Source of the DNA: Tateyamaria omphalii
Lineage (GTDB): Bacteria > Pseudomonadota > Alphaproteobacteria > Rhodobacterales > Rhodobacteraceae
NCBI RefSeq assembly: GCF_001969365.1
Contig: NZ_CP019312.1
Span: forward strand, 372,001 to 436,000
DNA length: 64,000 bases
Direction: 5' to 3'
The notes under the pieces are model-generated. The model was not told the DNA's origin. It saw nothing but the letters and a program-made list of their open reading frames with translations, and made no database searches. Both the position numbers and the translations under genes were made by a program. Positions 18,174-27,556 of the stretch are shown here, piece after piece. Position 1 is the stretch's first letter. Each line of letters opens with the position of its first letter.

Positions 18174-19190
18174 ATGAAAACGATCGCAGTGGGCGGCATC
18201 GCCGCAGCTATTTCCTGCACTTTCGCGCTCGAAGCGGCCGCGACCGAGTGGAATGTGTCGGTGTGGGGCAAGCGCCGTGCCTTTACTGAACATGTCGAGA
18301 AACTGGCAGAGTTGGTCAGTGAAAAGACGAACGGCGAATTCACAATGAACATCAGCTACGGGGGGCTGTCCAAGAACCGCGAGAATCTGGATGGCATTTC
18401 CATCGGCGCCTTCGAGATGGCGCAGTTCTGTGCGGGCTATCACCGCGACAAGAACCGCGTGATCACGGTCCTGGAACTGCCCTTCCTGGGTGTTGAGAAC
18501 CTGGAACAGGAAGTGGCTGTTGCTTCTGCTGTGTATCAACACCCCGCCGCAATAGAGGAAATGGAGCAGTGGAACGCAAAGCTGCTGATGACCTCGCCGA
18601 TGCCGCAATACAACATCGTGGGAACGGGCGAGCCCAAGACGAAATTGTCCGACTTTGAAGGGATGCGCGTGCGCGCGACCGGTGGGCTGGGCAAAGCGTT
18701 TGAAAGTGTTGGCGGCGTGCCGACGTCTGTAACGGCGACCGAAGCCTACCAGGCGATGGAGTCGGGCGTTGTGGATACAGTGGCCTTCGCCCAGCACGCG
18801 CACCTGTCCTTTGGCACCATCAACCAGGCGGATTGGTGGACGGCCAATCTGAACCCCGGTACCGTGAACTGCCCTGTCGTCGTGAACATCGACGCCTATG
18901 ACAGCTTGTCGGATGACCACAGGGCCGCGCTTGAAAGCTCGATCCCCGAAGCACTGGATCACTACCTGGCCAACTACGCGGAACTGCTGGAGCGCTGGGA
19001 CAGCGTGTTGGAGGAGAAGGGCGTGCAGAAGGTCGAGATTGCACCTGACGTGATCGAAGAGTTCCGTGCTGCGGCGGCCGATCCTGCACGTGATGCTTGG
19101 ATCGCTGATATGGAAGCCCAAGGGATCCCAGGCCAGGAACTCTATGATCTGGTCGTCAAGACTCTCGCGGACGCCAAGGGCGGCAGCTAA
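18174..19190 (+). CDS. TRAP transporter substrate-binding protein (DctP family)
   Basis: The periplasmic receptor of a TRAP importer, 338 residues, with a signal peptide cleaved near EAAATEW. Family blocks include GGLSKNRENLDGISIGAFEMA, LSDFEGMRVRATGGLGKAFE (the conserved arginine that binds substrate carboxylate lies in RVRATGG) and the AYQAMESGVVDTV segment. TRAP systems take up organic acids with the sodium gradient. A GGGAGA ribosome site precedes the start. The two membrane subunits follow, so this is a complete operon. The downstream hydroxylase suggests an aromatic or cyclic carboxylate as substrate, by inference only. Confidence 0.94.
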   Translation: MKTIAVGGIAAAISCTFALEAAATEWNVSVWGKRRAFTEHVEKLAELVSEKTNGEFTMNISYGGLSKNRENLDGISIGAFEMAQFCAGYHRDKNRVITVLELPFLGVENLEQEVAVASAVYQHPAAIEEMEQWNAKLLMTSPMPQYNIVGTGEPKTKLSDFEGMRVRATGGLGKAFESVGGVPTSVTATEAYQAMESGVVDTVAFAQHAHLSFGTINQADWWTANLNPGTVNCPVVVNIDAYDSLSDDHRAALESSIPEALDHYLANYAELLERWDSVLEEKGVQKVEIAPDVIEEFRAAAADPARDAWIADMEAQGIPGQELYDLVVKTLADAKGGS

Positions 19191-19256
19191 AAGACTGGCT
19201 CGGCAGGTCCTACTACCTGCCGAGCCAGAACGAACAACCTCATTAAGGGGGCGGGC

Positions 19257-19886
19257 ATGGCAGGTACATCCACTGTGCTGGAGGATTCCAGCCTACTAAG
19301 TCGCTTGGACCGGGCCTTGCTGCCCATCGAGCGCGTGATGGCTTTGCTCAGTGGCCTGGCCGCCTTTTCCCTCATGTTCCTGGCGGCTTACTCCGTGTCG
19401 GCGCGCGAATTCTTCGAAAAGCCGCTGCTGGGGTACGTCGACTACATCGAAGCGCTGATGCCGCTGATCGCAATCATGGGCGTGTCTTACGTGCAGCGCA
19501 GTGGCACCCATATCCGCATGGACATCATTGTCGGCGCCATGCGCGGGCGTGTGTTGTGGTTTGTCGAATTGGTGATGGTGCTGCTGATCCTTGTTCTGAT
19601 GATCGCGCTCGTCTGGGGGGCGTGGGCGCATTTCGACCGCTCCTTTGATTGCGCGCGACCCTTGTGCAGTCGCGACAGTTCCATCGACATCTCGATGCCG
19701 CTCTGGCCGTCAAAGCTGCTGGTGCCAATCGCCTTTGTGGTGCTCTGCGCGCGCCTGGTTTTGCAAGCCGTCGGCTACGCGCGGGCGCTCTGGCTGAACC
19801 TGGATCGCCCCGTGGCCGTGCCGCTGATACAGAGCGTGGCGGCCCAGGCCAGGGCCGAGGCCGACGCGTTGGAAGGGGCGGATTGA
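19257..19886 (+). CDS. TRAP transporter small permease (DctQ family)
   Basis: The four-helix small membrane subunit, 209 residues. Helices are visible around residues 28-50, 65-80, 95-125 and 155-172; the motif IMGVSYVQRSGTHIRMDII is the conserved cytoplasmic stretch between helices. A Cys-Ser rich loop (RPLCSRDSSIDISMPLW) precedes the last helix. Its stop overlaps the large permease start by one base (TGATG). It works with the DctM subunit to bring substrate inward. Confidence 0.92.
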   Translation: MAGTSTVLEDSSLLSRLDRALLPIERVMALLSGLAAFSLMFLAAYSVSAREFFEKPLLGYVDYIEALMPLIAIMGVSYVQRSGTHIRMDIIVGAMRGRVLWFVELVMVLLILVLMIALVWGAWAHFDRSFDCARPLCSRDSSIDISMPLWPSKLLVPIAFVVLCARLVLQAVGYARALWLNLDRPVAVPLIQSVAAQARAEADALEGAD

Positions 19887-21283
19887 TGGATCCGATCACA
19901 ATCGGTCTGTGGACCACGGGCGGCATGCTGTGCCTCGTCTTTCTGGGCATGCGCGTCGCTTTCGCCGCCGGCCTGGCGGGATTTGTGGGGCTGGTGTGGT
20001 TGCGCTGGAACGGGTTCGACTATGCGCCCGAACGGTTCGGGAAGGCGGTCGAGATCAGCGTGAAAATCGCAGGTCAGGTGCCACATTCCAAGGTGTCTGC
20101 CCACGCGCTCAGCCTGATCCCAACGTTCATCCTGATCGGCTACCTCGCCTACTACGCAAAGTTGACGACCGCCCTGTTCGATGCGGCCAAGAAATGGATC
20201 GCATGGGTGCCGGGCGGGCTCGCTGTTTCGACAGTTTTTTCGACTGCCGGTTTCGCCGCGGTATCAGGTGCATCCGTCGCGACTGCAGCCGTGTTTGCAC
20301 GCATCGCCATCCCCGAAATGCTCAAGATCGGATATAACAAGCAGTTCGCCGCGGGTGTCGTGGCCGCAGGTGGAACGCTTGCATCCCTGATCCCGCCCTC
20401 CGCCATCCTCGTTATCTACGCCATCATCGTGGAACAGGACGTGGGCAAACTGCTGCTCGCAGGGTTCATTCCGGGTGCGTTTTCCGCGTTTGTGTATGCC
20501 GTTCTCATTATTGGTATCGCGGTCATCTTCAAAAATGTCGGACCGCCGGTTGGCGGTTTCACATGGCGCGAACGCCTGGTCGCGTTGCCACCTGCGCTGC
20601 CCATCGTGGCCGTGGTCGTGATCATTATCTTCTTCGTCTACAACCCTTTCGGTGATGCATGGGGCACGCCGACCGAAGGCGGTGCTGTGGGCGCGTTCAT
20701 CGTGTTCCTGATGGCGCTCTACCGCGGAATGCGCTTGTCCGAACTGAAGGACGCGCTGATCGAAACCGCCAAGCTGACCGTGATGATCTTTACCATCATC
20801 TGGGGCGTGCTGATCTACGTCCGGTTCCTGGGCTTTGCCGACCTGCCGGGCGCCTTCAGCGACTGGATCACCTCGCTGACCGTTTCACCCATGCTGATCC
20901 TGATCTGCATCCTGCTCGCTTACGCCGTGCTGGGTATGTTCATGGACGCCATAGGCATGCTCCTTCTGACATTGCCCGTCGTTTACCCGGCGGTCATGGC
21001 CCTGAACGGGGGCGAGTTCGTGAGCGCCGAGGACAGCGCCTTTGGCATGTCAGGGCCCATGTGCGCGATCTGGTTCGGGATCCTCGTGGTGAAGATGGCG
21101 GAGTTCTGTCTGATCACGCCGCCCATCGGCCTCAACTGTTTCGTCGTGGCGGGCGTACGCGATGACCTGAGTGTGCAGGATGTGTTTAAAGGCGTGACGC
21201 CGTTCTTCATCGCGGACGCGATCACGATCGCACTTCTTGTGGCCTTCCCCGCAATCGTGCTGTGGTTGCCCTCACTCGCGTGA
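19886..21283 (+). CDS. TRAP transporter large permease (DctM family)
   Basis: The main transport subunit, 465 residues, about twelve membrane helices of the ion-transporter superfamily. Recognisable stretches are the N-terminal MDPITIGLWTTGGMLCLVF, FSTAGFAAVSGASVATAAVF, PPSAILVIYAIIVEQDVGKL, GMFMDAIGMLLLTLPVVYP and VKMAEFCLITPPIGLNCFVV. The start at 19886 is chosen because it overlaps the DctQ stop and opens directly on the first helix; the frame is open further upstream but without conserved sequence. It ends 19 bases before the eroded UPF0261 gene. Confidence 0.94.
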   Translation: MDPITIGLWTTGGMLCLVFLGMRVAFAAGLAGFVGLVWLRWNGFDYAPERFGKAVEISVKIAGQVPHSKVSAHALSLIPTFILIGYLAYYAKLTTALFDAAKKWIAWVPGGLAVSTVFSTAGFAAVSGASVATAAVFARIAIPEMLKIGYNKQFAAGVVAAGGTLASLIPPSAILVIYAIIVEQDVGKLLLAGFIPGAFSAFVYAVLIIGIAVIFKNVGPPVGGFTWRERLVALPPALPIVAVVVIIIFFVYNPFGDAWGTPTEGGAVGAFIVFLMALYRGMRLSELKDALIETAKLTVMIFTIIWGVLIYVRFLGFADLPGAFSDWITSLTVSPMLILICILLAYAVLGMFMDAIGMLLLTLPVVYPAVMALNGGEFVSAEDSAFGMSGPMCAIWFGILVVKMAEFCLITPPIGLNCFVVAGVRDDLSVQDVFKGVTPFFIADAITIALLVAFPAIVLWLPSLA

Positions 21284-21302
21284 ACGGCGGACGGAGGCGA
21301 TG

Positions 21303-22019
21303 ATGCCGGACAAGACGATCCTGGTGGTCAGTACCTACGACACCAAGAATGACGACTGAACTACATTATCCAGGCCACCATCGAAAGGGACGCAGAAAAC
21401 ACCGCAATGCAGATCATGGCTAGGGTGCCAGCGCTTTCGCGCAACGCCTGTTCACCGAAGGCCGCTTTGACGGGATCATCATTGTGGGAGGCACAATGGG
21501 GACCGATGCCGCGCTCGATATCTGCCGGGTCCTGCCGCTTGGTGTGCTCAAATACGTTGTCTCAACGGTCTCCTTTTCGCCTCTGATAGAACCGCAACGT
21601 TTGTCAGCCGACATCCAAATGATCCTATGGACGGGCGGTCTCTACGGCCTCAACTCTGTCTGCAAGTCGTCCTTGTCCCAGGCGGCAGGCGCGGGTCCGA
21701 GGTCGCGATCTGCCACGCCACCGGTATGGGCGGCATGGCCTTTGAGAGCATCGCGCGAGATGGCGCAGCGATTGAAGCAGTCGGACGCGCCCGTTTATGT
21801 GCTGCTGCCAAACCAGGGGATCGAGGAGTGGGCCGCCGCGGCGGCAAAGCACATAATGCGCAAGCCCTTGCGGCCTTTTGCGATGAGATGCGGACGCAGA
21901 TGACTGACCCGATCCAATTCTCCGAATTGGGGTGTCACATTAACGCCCCTGCATTTGTCGAGGCGGCACTTGCCATCGTTGACGGCTGGGTGGCCGACGG
22001 AACAGTCCAGATAACGTGA
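21303..22019 (+). pseudogene. Eroded UPF0261 / Tm-1-like ATP-binding protein gene
   Basis: Pieces of one UPF0261-type protein occur in the right order but in changing frames. The N-terminal piece PDKTILVVSTYDTKND ends at a TGA (21357-21359); restoring one base gives LNYIIQATIE. From about 21430 another frame gives QRLFTEGRFDGIIIVGGT through MILWTGGLYGLNSVCKSSL. A third gives EVAICHATGMGGMAFES, then the frame switches to VYVLLPNQGIEEW and back to the C-terminal INAPAFVEAALAIVDGWVADG. Intact relatives are about 400 codons, while only about 240 remain, so there are internal deletions as well as at least four frame changes. It sits between the TRAP operon and the MBL gene, where an intact copy would belong to the same pathway. 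Confidence 0.88.
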
Positions 22020-22124
22020 GCGCCCGGCGCTTCCGCGTTGTTAGTTACAAAAGCAACTGATACCCGATTTCGAAACATGCACGGCACGGCGGGCGCAGGC
22101 CGCGCGATAAACAAGGACAAAACC

Positions 22125-23075
22125 ATGGCCAAGGCTTTCGCATCCCAGGGGGACATGACGGAAAAGACCATCACCTTTGACGAGATTGGTGAGGGGCTGT
22201 GGGCGTTTACCGCCGAAGGGGACCCCAATTCCGGCGTTATCATCGGCGACGACAGCGTGATGATTGTCGAGGCACAGGCGACCCCGCGTCTGGCCGAGAA
22301 GGTGATCGAAAAGGTGCGGTCGGTGACAGACAAGCCGATCACGCATCTGGTGCTGACCCATTACCACGCGGTGCGGGTGCTGGGCGCATCCGCCTATGGC
22401 GCGGATCAGATCATCATGTCCGACATGGCCCGCGGCATGGTGGCCGAGCGCGGACAAGAGGATTGGGACAGTGAATTCCAACGCTTCCCGCGTCTCTTTG
22501 AAGGGCACGAGAGCATTCCGGGCCTGACCTGGCCGACAACGACCTTCACGGATGCAATGACCGTTTATCTTGGAAACCGAAGGGTGGACATCAAACATCT
22601 GGGCCGCGCTCATACGGCAGGGGATGCTGTCATTCACATACCTGATCAGAACGTGATGTTTACGGGTGACATCGTGGAATATCATTCAGCCTGCTACTGC
22701 GGTGACGGGTATTTCGGCGCATGGGGCGGCACCCTGGACAAGATCAAAGCCTATGACGTTGACGCCATCGCACCGGGGCGCGGGGATGCACTCGTCGGAT
22801 CAGAGATGGTGAACAAAGCCATCGAAAACACGCGGGATTTTGTGGATAGCACCTACCGCCCGGCCGCCCGGGTTGCCGCGCGAAATGGTTCTTTGAAAGA
22901 GGCATGGGATGCTGTGCGCTCTGAATGTGACGCAAAATTCAATGACTACGCGATTTACGAGCACTGCCTGCCTTTCAACGTCGCCCGCGCTTATGACGAG
23001 GCCCGCGGCATCGCGCATCCGCGTGTCTGGACGGCCAAGCGGGACATAGAGATGTGGGAGGCGTTGCAGGGTTAG
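22125..23075 (+). CDS. MBL-fold metallo-hydrolase-like protein with altered metal motif
   Basis: A 316-residue metallo-beta-lactamase-fold protein. The fold is supported by VMIVEAQATPRLAEKVIEKV, the strand-loop LVLTHYHAVRV, the third-ligand region IKHLGRAHTAGDAVIHIP and MFTGDIVEYHSACYCGDGYF. The canonical HxHxDH is changed to HxHxVR, so the Asp and His of the second metal site are absent while the His pair, the later His and the Asp remain. It may bind one metal or act on another chemistry. The start at 22125 has AAGGA upstream; the longer frame lacks conservation. The FAD hydroxylase gene starts four bases after its stop. Confidence 0.87.
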   Translation: MAKAFASQGDMTEKTITFDEIGEGLWAFTAEGDPNSGVIIGDDSVMIVEAQATPRLAEKVIEKVRSVTDKPITHLVLTHYHAVRVLGASAYGADQIIMSDMARGMVAERGQEDWDSEFQRFPRLFEGHESIPGLTWPTTTFTDAMTVYLGNRRVDIKHLGRAHTAGDAVIHIPDQNVMFTGDIVEYHSACYCGDGYFGAWGGTLDKIKAYDVDAIAPGRGDALVGSEMVNKAIENTRDFVDSTYRPAARVAARNGSLKEAWDAVRSECDAKFNDYAIYEHCLPFNVARAYDEARGIAHPRVWTAKRDIEMWEALQG

Positions 23076-23078
23076 GAC

Positions 23079-24716
23079 ATGGTCGATGTACGTTACGACA
23101 TAGAGTTCCAACTTTACCCATACGCCCCCGTTGCGGCTCAGACGTTGCCCGCACAAAGACACCCAGTGGTTGTTGTGGGCGGTGGGCCGATTGGAATGGC
23201 CTTGGCGCTGGACCTTGGGCGCAAGGGAACCCCAGTGGTGGTTCTTGATGACCATGACGGCGTGGGGCAGGGCAGTCGTGCCATCTGTTTCGCCAAGCGC
23301 ACGCTGGAGATTGCCAATCGTCTTGGCGCAGGCCAGCGGATGATGGACAAAGGCGTTGTCTGGAACGTGGGCAAGGTCTTTCACGGCGACGACCGCGTGT
23401 TCCAGTTTAACCTGCAGCCGGAGGATGGGCACCGCTGCCCGGCCTTTATCAACCTGCAGCAGCCCTATTTTGAAAAGTTCCTGGTGGACGAGATCCGCGC
23501 GGCGCAATCAGAAGGCGCGCCAATCGAGATCCGCGGGCGCAACGCTGTCACTGCTATGGATCAGCGCGACGACCATGTGCTGCTCGATGTCGACACACCT
23601 GACGGCCCTTATCAACTTGAAGCCGAATGGCTGATCGCGTGTGACGGCGCGCGCTCACCCATACGCGACATGATGGGGCTAGGCTTTGATGGCCGCGTGT
23701 TCGAAGACAACTTCCTGATCGCTGACGTCAAGATGACGGCCGATTTCCCGACCGAGCGGTGGTTCTGGTTCGAACCGCCGTTCAAGGACGCGGGCCAATC
23801 TGCGCTGCTGCACAAGCAACCGGACGATATTTGGCGCATCGACTTTCAACTGGGTTGGGACATCGACCGCGACAAAGAGCTGAAAGAGGAAAACATCCGC
23901 GCCCGCGTCGATGCGATGCTGGGCGAGGGTGCGGAATACGAACTGGAATGGACGTCGATCTACACGTTCCAATGCCGTCGGATGCAAGAATTTCGCCATG
24001 ATCGCGTGATCTTTGCCGGTGACAGCGCGCACCAAGTGTCTCCCTTCGGCGCGCGTGGGGCCAATTCCGGTGTGCAGGATGCGGACAATCTGGCCTGGAA
24101 GCTGGACCTGGTTCTGCGCGGCCTCGCACCCGATGCCCTGCTCGACACCTATTCCGAGGAACGTGCGCACGGAGCAGACGAAAACATCCTGAATTCGACC
24201 CGAGCCACGGATTTCCTGACACCAAAAAGCGAGATCAGCAAAGTCTTCCGCAACGCGATCCTTGATCTTGCGAAAGATCACAGTTTTGCCCGCCCGATGG
24301 TCAACTCGGGCCGGTTGTCTGTGCCCTGTGTGTACGATGGTTTGTCGTTGAATGGGCCTGATCGTCTTGCCGGGCCAGACAAAACACGGGTCGGCGCGCC
24401 CTGTGTTGATGCACCGTTGCAAAACGGATTTTTGCTGGATGAACTCACAGGCGCTTTCACGATCCTCGCAATAAACACCACCCCTCCCGCGCTCCCGCAG
24501 ATCGACGGTATTCCTGTGAAAACACTTGCGCTTTCCACGCAGGAAGATGATCCGACAGGCGCGTTGCGAGAAAGGTATCTTGGTGACGCGGGCTGTGCCC
24601 TCTACCTCATTCGGCCAGATCAACACGTTGCGGCGCGGTGGCCCACGGCAGACGACCAGATAATCGCCAATGCGCTGCGGACTGCTATTGGACGAGGTCG
24701 TACGTATGACGCTTAA
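23079..24716 (+). CDS. FAD-dependent aromatic hydroxylase (PheA/TfdB/MhpA type)
   Basis: A group A flavin monooxygenase of 545 residues with the C-terminal thioredoxin-like extension of the phenol hydroxylase branch. Motifs: VVVVGGGPIGMALALDLGR near residue 30, GSRAICFAKRTLEIANRLG, the DG motif in LIACDGARSPIRDMMG, and the GD motif in VIFAGDSAHQVSPFGARGAN. About 30 residues precede the Rossmann fold without a signal peptide. It is placed after the TRAP importer and the MBL protein and overlaps the DUF2783 gene by 11 bases, suggesting a catabolic unit for an imported aromatic acid. The ring substrate is unknown. Confidence 0.92.
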   Translation: MVDVRYDIEFQLYPYAPVAAQTLPAQRHPVVVVGGGPIGMALALDLGRKGTPVVVLDDHDGVGQGSRAICFAKRTLEIANRLGAGQRMMDKGVVWNVGKVFHGDDRVFQFNLQPEDGHRCPAFINLQQPYFEKFLVDEIRAAQSEGAPIEIRGRNAVTAMDQRDDHVLLDVDTPDGPYQLEAEWLIACDGARSPIRDMMGLGFDGRVFEDNFLIADVKMTADFPTERWFWFEPPFKDAGQSALLHKQPDDIWRIDFQLGWDIDRDKELKEENIRARVDAMLGEGAEYELEWTSIYTFQCRRMQEFRHDRVIFAGDSAHQVSPFGARGANSGVQDADNLAWKLDLVLRGLAPDALLDTYSEERAHGADENILNSTRATDFLTPKSEISKVFRNAILDLAKDHSFARPMVNSGRLSVPCVYDGLSLNGPDRLAGPDKTRVGAPCVDAPLQNGFLLDELTGAFTILAINTTPPALPQIDGIPVKTLALSTQEDDPTGALRERYLGDAGCALYLIRPDQHVAARWPTADDQIIANALRTAIGRGRTYDA

Positions 24717-24894
24717 CCTCGACCCAAACATTCCCGATCCGGACGGATTTTATGACGAATTATTGGCAGTACATAAGGACCTGAGCAAAAAAGAAAGTGA
24801 TGCGCTCAATGCGCGTCTGTTGCTGATCCTGGCCAACCACATCGGCGACCGGGCCATTCTGTCGCAAGCCCTGAAAGCCGCGCGCAAGCGGTAA
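24706..24894 (+). CDS. DUF2783 small protein
   Basis: A 62-residue protein beginning MTLNLDPNIPDPDGFYDELL and containing ESDALNARLLLILANHIGDR, the DUF2783 pattern. It looks all-helical with no cysteines or signal. The start is inside the last codons of the FAD hydroxylase gene (11-base overlap) with a GAGG 8 bases upstream, so translation is probably coupled. As far as I recall, small proteins of this type are found beside this kind of hydroxylase, which suggests a partner or stabilising subunit, but no activity is established. Confidence 0.85.
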   Translation: MTLNLDPNIPDPDGFYDELLAVHKDLSKKESDALNARLLLILANHIGDRAILSQALKAARKR

Positions 24895-24898
24895 CGCG

Positions 24899-25515
24899 CT
24901 AAGCACCTTTTCGATATTGTGATGGGGTCATCCCCAACTCACGCTTGGCCGCGGTATAAAAGGAAGACCGCGGGTTAAAGCCCACGGCATACGCAATCTC
25001 AGGGATCGTGGCGTCTGTGTGGCGCAGCTTGTCTGCTGCATCTTTTATGCGCCAGTGGTTCACGCAGTCGAAAAAGCGCACCCCGACCCGGTCATGCGCA
25101 CCAGGGTGCAATCCCGCCTTCAGCGGCGCAGGCAACGGCAAGATGTACATGTAGAGAGCGACGGGCAGCCCATGCCAAGGCCGTCGGTGATGAGGCATCT
25201 CCTGAGTTGGATCATGGGTCAGGCGTTGAACATACAGGCAAAGCAAGAGGGGCTTGCACATGGTCAATGGCACTTCCGCCAATTCGATTGCGAAAGCGAT
25301 CATGCTGCCTTGTCTCACTGGAAACGCAACGGCCGCTGAGATGGCCAGCATTTCCACGGCACTGATCATGAAAAAAGTGCAAGTGGCAGCCTGACATAGC
25401 GGTGCCGATCGGGCAGCAAAAGAAGGTGGGCGCAAAATGCAGTCAGGACGAGCAACCCCACGGCTGCTGTCAGGCGCAGTGTCTCCTGATCGAAGTCGAG
25501 GTGTTCTGGGGCCAT
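24899..25515 (-). pseudogene. Broken AraC-type regulator with membrane sensor domain
   Basis: Read leftward, the N-terminal piece MAPEHLDFDQETLRLTAAVG continues as hydrophobic helices to LPLALF and stops at a TGA. One extra T in the run of six T (about 25371-25376) would continue it as LALFF-MISAVEMLAISAAVAF and further membrane helices. The frame then stays open to the end, where the second half of an AraC helix-turn-helix domain is clear (EIAYAVGFNPRSSFYTAAKR, GMTPSQYRKG). The stretch between is much shorter than in membrane-sensor AraC proteins, and the first helix-turn-helix is missing, so there is an internal deletion too. It converges on the DUF2783 gene and was probably the regulator of that cluster. 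Confidence 0.75.
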
Positions 25516-25580
25516 GGAAAGGTTGCACGTCACGAAAATGGATGTGGACGCGCCCGCAGATGGTGCGGACGCGTGCTGTT

Positions 25581-27323
25581 TCAGAAGATAGAACAGTCCT
25601 CTGTCAATGGTTCGCAACCCGCGCCAACGACCGAAATCTCAGCATCACCCAAACTGATCCGGGCGGAGCGACCACAGTTTTCGATGTGTAGGTCGTCGAG
25701 GTTCCGTCGGGTTTGCGAGCAATCAAGCACGTCTTCCGCCATATCAAAACCGAATACGCGGTCATGACCGGTCTCGTTTTTGAAAACAAACCTGTCGGCC
25801 CCGTTCCCGCCCCACAAGTCGTCTGAATCGGCACCCCCCTCCAGCACGTCATTGCCATCGCCGCCACGCAGCATGTCACTTCCCGACCCGCCCGTCAGGC
25901 TGTCATCGCCACTCCCCCGCGCAGATTGTCGCGACCATTATCGCCGTGCAGCACGTCGTTGCCCTGTCCGCCGTTGAGAAAACCGTTTCCCGCACCGCCC
26001 TGGATCATGTCGTCGCCGCCCTGCCCACAGATATGGTCATGGACCTCGCCGCCGTCGATCTTGTCGTCTCCATATTCGCCAAGCAGGTGATCATTGCCGT
26101 CCAATCCGATCAGTTGATTATCGGCATGAGTCGAAGCGGGCGCATGTCGAAGCACGTCGAAGACATCACTGCGCTGTTCGCCGATCCAAAGGGTTGAGCC
26201 ATTGAAAAAAGTAAAACGGCCAAGGTCGAAGTCGGTCAATCCACCTTCGAATGTCAGGCGGGCGTCATCCAGTTCCAGTACGGTTTCGATGTCTCCAAGA
26301 CCGCCCGACACTTCGCCCAACATGATCTGGGCAGCCGTTCCCGCAATGGTAAAACTGTCACTGGATGGATCGAAACTGGCCCATGCGTCATCGTTGAAAA
26401 TCTGGGCAAACGCATCGACCAAATATCGTGCCGGAAGACAGTCCAAGGCTTTAACCATCCTGGCTGGGTGTGCTGTCCGGGGTTCGAAAGTCCAGCATCT
26501 CCTCCATCTGACCGGGTGACAGCAATGCGCGTGAAACAAGCAGCGCGTCAAGGAAGCGGATCATGTCGGACGTCGTCGACACCACGCCGCCAGACGCGCC
26601 GAAGTCCAGGGGCGCATCGGTGACGTCGATGATCTGATCTGGAACAAGCTCGGCATAAGAGAGCAGACCGTTTTCAAAAGTGCCGTCAGACTTCAAGGAG
26701 CTGTCTTTCATCCCTGCAACGGAAAAGACGCGGTTCGAAAACACCTGTCCGAAGCTGTCCCCGGTGATCTGTTCGACCAGCTTTTGCAGCAAGAGAAAGT
26801 TCGTGTTCCAGTATTCATAGGCTTCGCCCGGCGCGAAAGAGGCGTCCTGACCGGAGGCCAGTGCGAGCAATTTGCCGGTTTCAAGTGGCCGATCCGGATG
26901 CTGCATCAGCCGTTCGATGAAGGCTCGCAACCCGCTCTGACCAGGGATGCTGTCGAAATCCGGGATGCCCGGGCGGTTGGACAGCAATTCCCGAACCATA
27001 ACGTCGTGGATATTCGGGATGTCCTCCAGACCGGTCAGGTCCATCTGTGCGGCAAGCGGCGCGTCAATGTCGATTGCACCTTCGCCAACAAGTTGCTGGA
27101 CGATCACCGATGTCATCATCTTGGTTTACGAGCCGATTTCGAGCTGGTGGTCGGCGGTGCCCGCTTGGGTTCCATCACGTTCCACCGTGCCTATCGCGTT
27201 GCGCACAGACAGGCCGTCGCGGGCAATCTCGATCACCACTGCGGGAGCGGGGCTGTGATTGGCGAATCCTTCCATCGCTTCGGTGGGCGCGCGTTTCAGC
27301 GCGTCTGGATCAAAGTATGACAT
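25581..27323 (-). pseudogene. Broken serine hydrolase (beta-lactamase-like) fused to RTX calcium-binding repeats
   Basis: Leftward, the protein starts MSYFDPDALKRAPTEAMEGF with AAGGA 8 bases upstream. It shows a class C beta-lactamase-like domain: the SxxK motif region (EIGS-stop-TKMM), YxN in EYWNTN, and GASGGVVSTTSDMIRFLDALL. The codon between Ser and Thr of SxTK is TAA (27126-27128), where relatives have a residue such as Gln. The hydrolase frame stops again near 26451, well before a full domain, and a second frame continues with a beta-strand region and RTX repeats (GLDGNDHLLGE, GGQGNDVLHGDNG). A one-base loss near 25906 shifts the last repeats into a third frame ending at 25581. Intact, it would be a calcium-binding protein exported by type I secretion. 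Confidence 0.8.
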
Positions 27324-27556
27324 TTGATGTGTCCTTGCAGAAATTCGGAATGACGGACCCGATGGCCCGGTGCCTTCCACTTCGACGAGTTGCCTTGCGG
27401 ACGCATCCGGACAGATAAATCAGACTGTTCCAGACATGTTCCGCGTTTCACGGTCAGCCAGGTCACCTCTCTGCTGCCTTGTCCCTGCCTATTGTCCACC
27501 ATCCTGTTTTGCACTATCCCGGCGCCCTGTTTTTCCGCCAGTGAGATCACAACGCC

